Part shown: positions 1 to 6,165 of the stretch, piece after piece | Numbering within the stretch: the first letter of the stretch is position 1 | How the letters are laid out: each line of letters opens with the position of its first letter | DNA from: Susulua sp964590995 | GTDB lineage: Bacteria; Omnitrophota; Gorgyraeia; Duberdicusellales; 4484-171 | NCBI GenBank assembly: GCA_964590995.1 | Contig: CAZPYY010000025.1 | Coordinates: 1 to 14,392, forward strand | Direction: 5' to 3' | Length of the DNA: 14,392 nucleotides | The notes under the pieces: generated by a model | Told to the model about the DNA's origin: nothing | Seen by the model: only the letters and a program-made list of their open reading frames with translations | Databases searched by the model: none | Program-made: the position numbers and the translations under genes

Positions 1-564
1 AAAGAACATATTTATATTTTGTTTAATAAACCCAAGGGAGTAACTACTACTCTTAGTGATAAATTTGCCCTTAAGAAGGTGATTGATTTCTTCCCCAAGA
101 AGTTTTTCGTCCGAGGCGAACCCACCTCTGGCGGAAAGGGGATCTATCCGGTAGGAAGATTAGATAGGCAATCTTGTGGATTACTTATCCTTACCAACGA
201 CGGAGATCTTTGCTATCGGTTAACTCACCCTAAATTTTCCATAGAGAAGGAGTATCTAGCAGAGTTTAAAGGTAAAATATCTCCCGGTGATTGTCAAAGA
301 GCCAAAAATGGTTTAAACCTAGAAGGTGAACATTTAAAAGTAAAGTCTATTAGAGTATTAAGTAGCCAGGAGAATAGGACTTTATGCAAGGTGGTAATTT
401 CTGAGGGCAAGAAGAGACACTTAAGGAGATTATTTAAGGCTTTAGGGTTTCTGGTAGGAGAATTAAAGAGGGTTAGGATAGGCAGGTTGACTCTTGGAAG
501 TTTAAAGACCGGTAAGTATAGATTAATGGAAGGCAAGAAGATATACTCTTTTTTCCGCACTTAA
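1..564 (+). CDS. RsuA/RluB-family rRNA pseudouridine synthase, 5' end missing
   Basis: The enzyme isomerises a specific uridine in rRNA to pseudouridine. The reading frame is open from base 1, and the first codons read KEHIYILFNKPKGV, so the gene starts before the window. The TTG at 19 lies inside the conserved strand and is not the start. An S4 RNA-binding domain would be expected in the missing N-terminal part. The visible catalytic domain has NKPKGV, then GRLDRQSCGLLILTNDG with the nucleophilic Asp in GRLD, and near the C-terminus EGKKRHLRRLF followed by RVRIGRLTLGSLKTGKYR, which match the family's substrate-binding and C-terminal motifs. In the EGKxRQ motif Gln is replaced by His. The motif set places it in the RsuA/RluB/RluE/RluF branch. 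Which uridine it modifies cannot be decided, so no symbol is given. Confidence 0.93.
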   Translation, partial: KEHIYILFNKPKGVTTTLSDKFALKKVIDFFPKKFFVRGEPTSGGKGIYPVGRLDRQSCGLLILTNDGDLCYRLTHPKFSIEKEYLAEFKGKISPGDCQRAKNGLNLEGEHLKVKSIRVLSSQENRTLCKVVISEGKKRHLRRLFKALGFLVGELKRVRIGRLTLGSLKTGKYRLMEGKKIYSFFRT

Positions 565-569
565 AGAAG

Positions 570-587
570 GATTTTTCTTTAAAAATC
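570..587 (+). other. AT-rich stem-loop after the pseudouridine synthase gene
   Basis: A perfect 7-bp inverted repeat (GATTTTT, loop CTTT, AAAAATC) begins 5 bases after the stop codon of the pseudouridine synthase. The stem has one G-C pair and no clean T-run follows, so it would be a weak intrinsic terminator at best. It may instead protect the mRNA 3' end. Confidence 0.3.
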
Positions 588-633
588 AAAGTTTTAATGG
601 TAGTATAAGAAATTGTAAAAGGAAGGATAGGTT

Positions 634-1194
634 ATGTCTGAAAAAATGAAAGTAGTTTTTCTTGATCGTGACGGCGTAATCAATGAGTATCCGGGAAGCA
701 CCAACTATGTGAATAATTGGAGGGAATTTAAGTTTATTCCCGGGAGTATTGAGGGAATAAAAAAACTCAATGCTTGTGGATTTAAATTGTATGTTGTCTC
801 CAACCAGGCTGGTGTATCTAAGGGATTGTATGCCCAAGAGGATTTAGATGAAATAAATGAAAATATGTCAAAAGAGCTTAAGATTCAAGGGGCTGTGGTT
901 GAAGGTATTTATTATTGTACCCATCTTAAATCAGATAATTGCGATTGCCGCAAACCTAAGACTGGACTCTTGAAGCAAGCAGTCTTAAATTTAGGTGCTA
1001 ACCCTGAGATTACTTTTTTCATCGGCGATTCTTTTATAGACATGGGAGCTGCTCGCTGTTTTGGGGCGAAATCAGTGCTTGTTCTTTCTGGTAAAGAGAA
1101 GATATCCAATCGAGACCAGTGGGAATTCGAACCCGATCATATATTTGACGATTTAAAATCCGCAGCAGATTATCTTTGCTCTCACTATGGCTAA
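634..1194 (+). CDS. gmhB: D-glycero-D-manno-heptose-1,7-bisphosphate 7-phosphatase (GmhB-like HAD phosphatase)
   Basis: A 186-residue cytoplasmic HAD-superfamily phosphatase of the GmhB/HisB-N type. GmhB removes the C7 phosphate of heptose 1,7-bisphosphate on the way to ADP-heptose for lipopolysaccharide or S-layer glycans. Motif I is DRDG with nucleophile D11 and acid/base D13. Motif II is SNQAG at 56-60. RKPKTG at 106-111 supplies the motif III Lys, and GDSFID at 131-136 is the Mg-binding motif IV. The family's zinc loop is complete: C95, H97, C103, C105 (CTH...CDC). The start at 634 is chosen for the GGAAGG Shine-Dalgarno 5-10 bases upstream. The stop overlaps the next gene by 8 bases, so the two are probably translated together. 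A histidinol-phosphatase role is possible in principle, but no his genes are nearby. Confidence 0.88.
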   Translation: MSEKMKVVFLDRDGVINEYPGSTNYVNNWREFKFIPGSIEGIKKLNACGFKLYVVSNQAGVSKGLYAQEDLDEINENMSKELKIQGAVVEGIYYCTHLKSDNCDCRKPKTGLLKQAVLNLGANPEITFFIGDSFIDMGAARCFGAKSVLVLSGKEKISNRDQWEFEPDHIFDDLKSAADYLCSHYG

Positions 1195-2245
1195 AATTGT
1201 AATTGTTTATGCTAGTTTTGGAGAAGGGCATAGGAGGGGGGCCGAAGCTTTAAAATACTTGCCAGATGCCTTGGTCTGCGATCTTCTAAATTTTACTAAT
1301 CCTTTGCTGAGAAAGATTTACTCCTTGAGTTACTTAATCATAACTCAATACTTTCCTTTTCTTTGGCGGATTTTATTTTTCTTTGCCAAAATAAAGCTTT
1401 TTTCTTCTTGTGTAGATAAGATTAACCGCTCAATATTTTCGTCGTTCTTTAAATACTTAGAAAAGAGGCGTCCGAAAATTATAATTGTCACTCATTTTTT
1501 TCCTTCTAGCCTAATATCGCCGATAAAGAAAAAGATAAATTTCAAAGTTATTTCAGTTATTACTGATTTGCGTGTTTATCCCTTATGGGTTGCCGGATGC
1601 GTTGACCATTATTTTGCAGCTTTAGAGGTAACAAAGCAGGATCTAATCAATCTCGGGGTTGCAAAAGAGAAGATTACTGTCGGCTTTGTCCCCTTAAGAG
1701 AAGGATTCTTAAAAGATATACCCCGAGAGTCTTTGCGCAAGAAGTTTTCTTTAGGCGCAAGGCCGTCACTAATTTTTGTCTCATCTTCACGAGGAAGGTT
1801 TCCTTATTTGAAGAAGTCAATTCAGATCCTTCTAAAAAGTTTTAACATTTTTCTTATTTACGGGAGAAATTTGGAGCTAAAGAGGCGTTTGGAAAGGCTA
1901 AACTCTCCTTATATCCGGCTCTTCTCTTTTTACGATGAAATTTGGGAGTTAATCTGCGCAAGTTCACTTATTGTTTCTAAACCTGGAGGGATGACTATCT
2001 TTGAGGGGCTTTACAAGAAGAAGCCGTTCGTTTTTACCCAGTACATCCCTGGCCAGGAGAAAGGGAATATGAAGCTATTGGTTGAAAAAGGTGTAGCCAG
2101 GTTTGCTCGCGGGGGAAAGCAGTTGATTAAGGCAATTTACTATTTTAACGAGACCGGTAGTAAGTTAAGGGATAATTACCCCATAGAGGTTAAGGACATA
2201 CGTAAACCCTTATCTAGTTTAATAGAGAAGTGGAGCGATGTTTAG
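1187..2245 (+). CDS. MGDG synthase/MurG-like glycosyltransferase (GT28 type, diacylglycerol glycosyltransferase-like)
   Basis: A 352-residue GT-B fold glycosyltransferase. The N-terminus has the ASFGEGHRRGAEAL motif (residues 9-22) of the monogalactosyl-diacylglycerol synthase/UgtP family, followed by VITDLRV (124-130) and LWVAGCVDHYFAALE. The C-terminal nucleotide-sugar domain has SKPGGMTIFE (264-273) and PGQEKGN (288-294), typical of GT28. A hydrophobic stretch at about 48-70 probably docks on the membrane rather than spanning it. By family, it would move a hexose from UDP-sugar to diacylglycerol or another lipid at the inner membrane; the acceptor here is unknown. Its start codon lies within the last codons of gmhB and no Shine-Dalgarno is visible, implying translational coupling. 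That pairing suggests an envelope-glycan role, which is inference. Confidence 0.8.
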   Translation: MAKIVIVYASFGEGHRRGAEALKYLPDALVCDLLNFTNPLLRKIYSLSYLIITQYFPFLWRILFFFAKIKLFSSCVDKINRSIFSSFFKYLEKRRPKIIIVTHFFPSSLISPIKKKINFKVISVITDLRVYPLWVAGCVDHYFAALEVTKQDLINLGVAKEKITVGFVPLREGFLKDIPRESLRKKFSLGARPSLIFVSSSRGRFPYLKKSIQILLKSFNIFLIYGRNLELKRRLERLNSPYIRLFSFYDEIWELICASSLIVSKPGGMTIFEGLYKKKPFVFTQYIPGQEKGNMKLLVEKGVARFARGGKQLIKAIYYFNETGSKLRDNYPIEVKDIRKPLSSLIEKWSDV

Positions 2246-2321
2246 AATAGCTAACTCAATCTTTGCGATAACAAAGAAGGGTGGCGTTTATAAGGATTTG
2301 AATTGGGTCCGCGAAAGCTAG
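2238..2321 (+). other. Possible 27-codon small ORF or gene remnant in the glycosyltransferase-priA gap
   Basis: An ATG at 2238 overlaps the stop of the glycosyltransferase (ATGTTTAG) and opens a 27-codon frame ending at 2321. A single extra base near 2310-2318 would join it to another open frame (containing RKLGMGNGVFQRSKELFLQE) that stops at 2372-2374, four bases before the priA start. Together they would form a protein of about 45 residues filling the gap. No family is recognised. It may be a decayed gene, a sequencing indel, or chance; nothing else was seen in this 132-bp gap. Confidence 0.2.
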
Positions 2322-2377
2322 GTATGGGAAATGGAGTTTTTCAAAGATCGAAAGAGTTATTTTTGCAGGAATAAGTT

Positions 2378-4174
2378 ATGTCTAAAATAGCGAAAGTAGT
2401 GGTGTCAATATCTTTAGATAAGGAGTTTGACTACTCTTGCCCGCCTAATTTAGAGGTAAGGAGAGGAATGAGGGTTTTGATAGACTTTAATCAAAAAAAG
2501 CGAGTAGGTATTGTGGTAGCTATAGTAAGTGAGTCAAACCTAACGAAGCTAAAACCGATTATTGATATCCTTGATAAGGAAGCTTTGCTGGATGAGGAGC
2601 ATTTACGTTTTGCTAAGCAACTAAGCAATTTCTACCCCTATGCTCAGGGTGAATTTATATTCATGATGATCCCGCCCTATCTTAGGAAACCAAAAAAATT
2701 CAAAAAAGGGGATAGCCCCCTTTCTAATAGCAAAAAAGGGAAAGGCGGGGACAGCCCTTGTTTTGTTAAAGCTGATAGTTTTTTGGAGAGATACCAGCTG
2801 TGGAGAGATACCATAAGGGAGAAGCTAAAAAAAGGATCTGTGCTGATCTGCTTTCCTCAGCTTACCTACCTAAAATCGGCAAGAGATATTATAAGTGAGG
2901 ACTTTCCTAATCAGGTTAAAGTAATTCATAGCCAGGAGAAGGAAAAAGAGCTTTTTTCTAATTGGGAAAAAACAAGAGAGAATTCTTTAATTTTGGGAAC
3001 ACGGGTAGCGATTTTTTACTATCCTTTAGATTTGGAGCTAATTATAGTAGAGGAAGAAAATAGTCCTTACTACTTTCAAGAAGAGAAGCCTTACCACAAT
3101 CTTTTAGATGTGGCCCATAGCTTATCGGCCTTGAAAGGAGTAGAGCTGATTTTAAGCAGTGATTACCCCTCTTTGGCGACCTACAAACGCATAAAGGATG
3201 GAAAGATTAAACTAATAGATAAGGGAGGATCAGGTAGGAATATAAAGGTAATTAACCTCTCGGAATTTAGTAAAAATAAGGTTGTTGGCCCGGTCTTAAC
3301 TGAACTTTTAAAGAAGACCATTCAGGATAACAAGAAGGCAGTTATTCTTTGGAATCGAAAAGGGTTTGCCCGAGTTATTTCTTGTTCCAATTGTGGGCAT
3401 ATATTTAAATGCGAACATTGTTCAAGCTTTTTGCAATCTTCCTTAAAAAGCGAAGAAGGGATATGTCCTTATTGCCAAAAGAATTATTCTCTACCTAGGA
3501 TATGTAGCCAGTGCCATAACGGTTATTTAAAAAGTAAAGGCTATGGCATTGAGAGAATAGCAAGCACATTAAAGAGGGTGTTTCCTGAAGCTAGGATTGA
3601 TAACTTCTCCGATGTTCGCAGTGGTACTCAGATAGCTCTTTCCACATCTAAGATCCTAAGTCACCTTTATGAGCCTCAGAAGTTCGACAGAGGTTTTGTG
3701 CTTGATGCTGACCTTTTTTTAAATCATATAGATTATGAGACAACCTTCAATGCTTTTCTCTATCTTAAAAAGCTCCTTCTTTTATTTCAAGATTCCCTTT
3801 ATGTATTTACCCGCCATAAGGACTACTACCTTTTTAGACATTTAAATGAGAGTTGGAGAGATTTCTACGAATCAGAGCTTCAATTTAGAAGAAAGTCACA
3901 GCTTCCACCTTTTGGGCTTATTGCTAAAATTACCCTAAGGGCAAAGAATAAAAAAGCCCTTTTAAAAAGAATAAAGGATTTATATAATAGATTAGAGAAG
4001 AGGCATAAAGAGATTTATGGCCCTTTCGAGGAGAAACCTTTTAAATTAAGGGATAAATTCCGTTATTCGATTATAGTTAAAGCTAAAAATGTCCCTCAAT
4101 CCAGAAGGTTGATTAAGGAAGAAATCAAGGGATTCCGTACCTCTTCCATACAAATGGCAGTGAGTTTGCGATGA
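2378..4174 (+). CDS. priA: PriA-like primosomal protein N' with degenerate, probably inactive helicase motor
   Basis: A 598-residue homologue of the replication-restart helicase PriA (usually about 730). The N-terminal 3'-DNA-binding domain (about 1-103) is present. All eight zinc cysteines are kept: C336/C339, C345/C348, C363/C366, C376/C379. The C-terminal domain is recognisable (FYESELQFRRKSQLPPFG, then YGPF and a RYSIIVKA strand). The motor is lost. There is no Walker A GxTGSGKT; the stretch before GSVLICFP (153-160) holds only a short helical segment. The Walker B DEEH reads EEEN (225-228), and SATPS reads SDYPS (261-265). The GTQMVAKGHD and QVAGRAGR motifs are replaced by GTQIALSTSK and LKKLLLLFQD. 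These are in-frame replacements, not a frameshift. It probably keeps DNA and partner binding without ATP-driven unwinding. The stop overlaps fmt by ATGA. Confidence 0.85.
   Translation: MSKIAKVVVSISLDKEFDYSCPPNLEVRRGMRVLIDFNQKKRVGIVVAIVSESNLTKLKPIIDILDKEALLDEEHLRFAKQLSNFYPYAQGEFIFMMIPPYLRKPKKFKKGDSPLSNSKKGKGGDSPCFVKADSFLERYQLWRDTIREKLKKGSVLICFPQLTYLKSARDIISEDFPNQVKVIHSQEKEKELFSNWEKTRENSLILGTRVAIFYYPLDLELIIVEEENSPYYFQEEKPYHNLLDVAHSLSALKGVELILSSDYPSLATYKRIKDGKIKLIDKGGSGRNIKVINLSEFSKNKVVGPVLTELLKKTIQDNKKAVILWNRKGFARVISCSNCGHIFKCEHCSSFLQSSLKSEEGICPYCQKNYSLPRICSQCHNGYLKSKGYGIERIASTLKRVFPEARIDNFSDVRSGTQIALSTSKILSHLYEPQKFDRGFVLDADLFLNHIDYETTFNAFLYLKKLLLLFQDSLYVFTRHKDYYLFRHLNESWRDFYESELQFRRKSQLPPFGLIAKITLRAKNKKALLKRIKDLYNRLEKRHKEIYGPFEEKPFKLRDKFRYSIIVKAKNVPQSRRLIKEEIKGFRTSSIQMAVSLR
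2701..2759 (+). repeat. Palindromic repeat pair inserted in frame in the priA linker
   Basis: Two copies of GGGGAYAGCCC (2708-2718 and 2747-2757), each preceded by CAAAAAAGGG, lie 39 bp apart. The first sits in a 7-bp stem (AAAGGGG 2705-2711 with CCCCTTT 2717-2723), the second in a weaker one (AAGGG 2736-2740 with CCCTT 2755-2759). The 39-bp period keeps frame, so the protein shows a 13-residue repeat, KKGDSP...KGGDSP, at residues 109-127. Its G runs stand out from the surrounding AT-rich coding sequence. It lies exactly between the DNA-binding and motor-like domains. It resembles REP-type dispersed palindromes; membership of a genome-wide family is inference. Confidence 0.6.
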
Positions 4175-5115
4175 GGTTTATTTATTTCGGTAGTTCTCAG
4201 TTTTCCAAAGTCGCTTTAAAGGAACTTTACCTTAAAGATTATAAACCGGCTCTTATAGTTAGCAAGCCGGATAAACCTAAGGATCGGGGTTTAAGGTTAT
4301 CGCCTACAAAGGTCAGTCAGTTTGCTAACGATAAGAAGATTCCTTTCATTAAGCCTTCATCTTTAAAGAAGGGGGAGGTTAAAGAAATTTTAAGTAAAGA
4401 GCAGGTAGATTTTTTTGTCGTTGCTGACTACGGGGAGATTATCCCTAAAGATTTATTAGCCCTGCCTTTAAGCTTTGCTCTCTGTATTCATCCTTCATTG
4501 CTTCCTTGTTATCGAGGACCGGCGCCAATAGAGGAGACCTTAATGAATGGCGATAAGAAGAGCGGGGTTACTATTTTTAAAATGAATGAAAGGGTTGATG
4601 CCGGAGATATAATCTTGCAGAAAGCCTTGACCGTTAGCTATGATGATGATTTCTTCTCCTTATCTGATAAATTAGCAAAAGAAGGTGTGTCATTATTGAT
4701 TGAGGCTATAAAGAAAATAGAGAATAAGAGCTACTCCTTAAACCCTCAGGATGAGAAGTTAGCAACCTTGACTTCTAAACTTAAAAAGGAAGATGGTAGA
4801 ATATCTTGGGAAAACACTGCCCAAGATATAAGAAATTTAATCAGGGCAACATTAGGTTGGCCTTCAGCCTATACCTTCTATCAAGGAATGGTGATTAAAA
4901 TATTAGCTGCTGATATAATCGATCAAGAGGCAAGTAATTCTCCAGGGATAATCGTCGATACCGATAAAGAAGGAATCCATGTTGCTACTGGCAAAGGGGT
5001 TTTAAAAATTAAAAGGTTAAAGCCTCAAGGAAAGAGCGAGATGGATGCTTGGTCTTTTGTCTGTGGGCATAGACTCAAGAGTAACGAATCTTCCTTTTCC
5101 AATAAACAAGAGTAA
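4171..5115 (+). CDS. fmt: Methionyl-tRNA formyltransferase
   Basis: A 314-residue enzyme that formylates Met-tRNA(fMet) from 10-formyl-tetrahydrofolate for translation initiation. The N-terminal formyltransferase domain has MRFIYFGSSQFS, the SKPDKPKDRG...LSPTKV loop, and IHPSLLPCYRGPAP at 106-119. The C-terminal OB-like tRNA-binding domain follows (about 205-300), with DGRISW, IRNLIRATLGWPSAYT and LKPQGKSEMDAW. The N-x-H...D catalytic triad has lost its Asn: residues are C105, H107 and D143, with the same 2 and 36 spacing as N106/H108/D144 of E. coli Fmt. The RYRGAAP stretch reads CYRGPAP. The start overlaps the priA stop as ATGA, implying coupling. The common priA-def-fmt order is kept except that def is missing. 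Overall similarity makes Fmt the best call despite the active-site change. Confidence 0.92.
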   Translation: MRFIYFGSSQFSKVALKELYLKDYKPALIVSKPDKPKDRGLRLSPTKVSQFANDKKIPFIKPSSLKKGEVKEILSKEQVDFFVVADYGEIIPKDLLALPLSFALCIHPSLLPCYRGPAPIEETLMNGDKKSGVTIFKMNERVDAGDIILQKALTVSYDDDFFSLSDKLAKEGVSLLIEAIKKIENKSYSLNPQDEKLATLTSKLKKEDGRISWENTAQDIRNLIRATLGWPSAYTFYQGMVIKILAADIIDQEASNSPGIIVDTDKEGIHVATGKGVLKIKRLKPQGKSEMDAWSFVCGHRLKSNESSFSNKQE

Positions 5116-5126
5116 TTATATTAAAA

Positions 5127-5408
5127 ATGGTTAAAGGGTATGAGATAATATTTTCTGGTGTAGTCCAGGGCGTAGGTTTTCGGTTTTCTGCTCGAAACTT
5201 AGCAGCTAAATATAAAATAAAAGGGTGGGTGATGAACCTCTCTGACGGTAGAGTTAAGCTGTTGGCTGAAGGTCAACGGGAAGATTTAGATAATTTTCTC
5301 CAGGACTTAAGGAATGAGTTTAAGAGATACATTGATGACGATATACTTCAAGAGAAAGAGGCTAGTGGAAATTATAAAGATTTCAAAATAAAATTCTCTT
5401 CTTCCTAA
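5127..5408 (+). CDS. acyP: Acylphosphatase
   Basis: A 93-residue protein of normal length for the family, which hydrolyses acyl phosphates such as acetyl phosphate or carbamoyl phosphate to the acid and phosphate. The signature FSGVVQGVGFRFSAR carries the phosphate-binding Arg (R19), and GWVMNLSDGRV carries the catalytic Asn (N37). Both lie at the usual distance. A single alpha/beta acylphosphatase domain fills the protein, with no HypF-like extension. The ATG follows fmt by 11 bases. No good Shine-Dalgarno is visible, so translation may depend on read-over from fmt. The stop shares one base with the start of the metallophosphoesterase (TAATG). The physiological substrate is unknown. Confidence 0.92.
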   Translation: MVKGYEIIFSGVVQGVGFRFSARNLAAKYKIKGWVMNLSDGRVKLLAEGQREDLDNFLQDLRNEFKRYIDDDILQEKEASGNYKDFKIKFSSS

Positions 5409-6133
5409 TGCGTTATGGAATTTTTTCCGACCTACACGGTAATTTAGAAGCCTTCAGGGTAGCTTGCGATTATCTGGATAAAGAAAGAATAGACAAGTTT
5501 ATTTTTAATGGCGATGCGATTGGCTATGGTGCTAACCCCTGCGAATGTCTTGATCTTCTGAAAAAAATTAACCCTATAATTATTGCTGGTAACCATGATT
5601 GGGCAGCAATAGATAGGTTTAGCCTAGACTACTTCAATCCACAGGCTAAAGATGCGCTTTTGTGGACAAAAGGAGAATTAAGAAAAGAAGATTTTAGCTT
5701 CTTGAACTCTTTTGAGCTTAAATATACTGAGGGCAATTTTATCTGTGTTCACGGCAGCCTGAGTGACCCAGCCGAGTTTAATTATATAATTTACACCTAT
5801 GATGCTGGCCTCAACTTTTCTCTCCTTAATAAGCAGATTCTTTTCGTCGGCCATTCTCATCGGGCAGAAGCCTTTAGCATTAAGGATGAGAAAGTTTCCT
5901 ATATAAAGAGTGAGGAAATTAAGATTGATTCAAAGACCAAGTACATTATAAATGTTGGCAGTATTGGCCAACCGCGTGATCGAGACCCCCGGCTCTCACT
6001 ATGTATCTACGATAGCAATGAAGGTCTGGTAAAGTTTGTGAGGTTAGAGTATAATATAAAAAAAGCAGCCGATAAAATCTTAACGAAAGGCCTGCCTTCC
6101 TTATCAGCTATGCGGCTTTTTGATGGATGGTAG
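5408..6133 (+). CDS. Calcineurin-like metallophosphoesterase (YfcE/MJ0936-type)
   Basis: A 241-residue single-domain metallophosphoesterase with all metal-binding motifs in order: DLH (D8, H10), NGDAIGYG (D36), GNHD (61-64), VHGS (H115) and GHSH (148-151). These coordinate two metal ions for phosphoester hydrolysis. NVGSIGQPRDRDPR near residues 180-195 is typical of the protein-phosphatase/diadenosine-tetraphosphatase-like small phosphoesterases. No signal peptide or membrane segment is seen, so it is probably cytoplasmic. The start overlaps the acylphosphatase stop by one base, implying translational coupling. The substrate cannot be read from sequence; phosphodiesterase, protein phosphatase or nucleotide phosphatase activity are all possible. 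Confidence 0.88.
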   Translation: MRYGIFSDLHGNLEAFRVACDYLDKERIDKFIFNGDAIGYGANPCECLDLLKKINPIIIAGNHDWAAIDRFSLDYFNPQAKDALLWTKGELRKEDFSFLNSFELKYTEGNFICVHGSLSDPAEFNYIIYTYDAGLNFSLLNKQILFVGHSHRAEAFSIKDEKVSYIKSEEIKIDSKTKYIINVGSIGQPRDRDPRLSLCIYDSNEGLVKFVRLEYNIKKAADKILTKGLPSLSAMRLFDGW

Positions 6134-6165
6134 TAATAAAAGGTTAAGGGTAATAGAGACATCCA

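Noticed and set aside
19..564. TTG at 19 as a true start of the pseudouridine synthase
   Set aside because: The conserved strand leading into NKPKGV is already encoded upstream of it and the frame is open to base 1.
586..837. 83-codon open frame on the - strand before and within gmhB
   Set aside because: Overlaps the conserved GmhB N-terminal motifs on the other strand and shows no domain of its own.
2378..4174. Frameshift or nonsense mutation as the cause of the missing PriA motifs
   Set aside because: The frame is open throughout, and diverged but alignable residues occur at each motif position, so the loss is by substitution and in-frame deletion.
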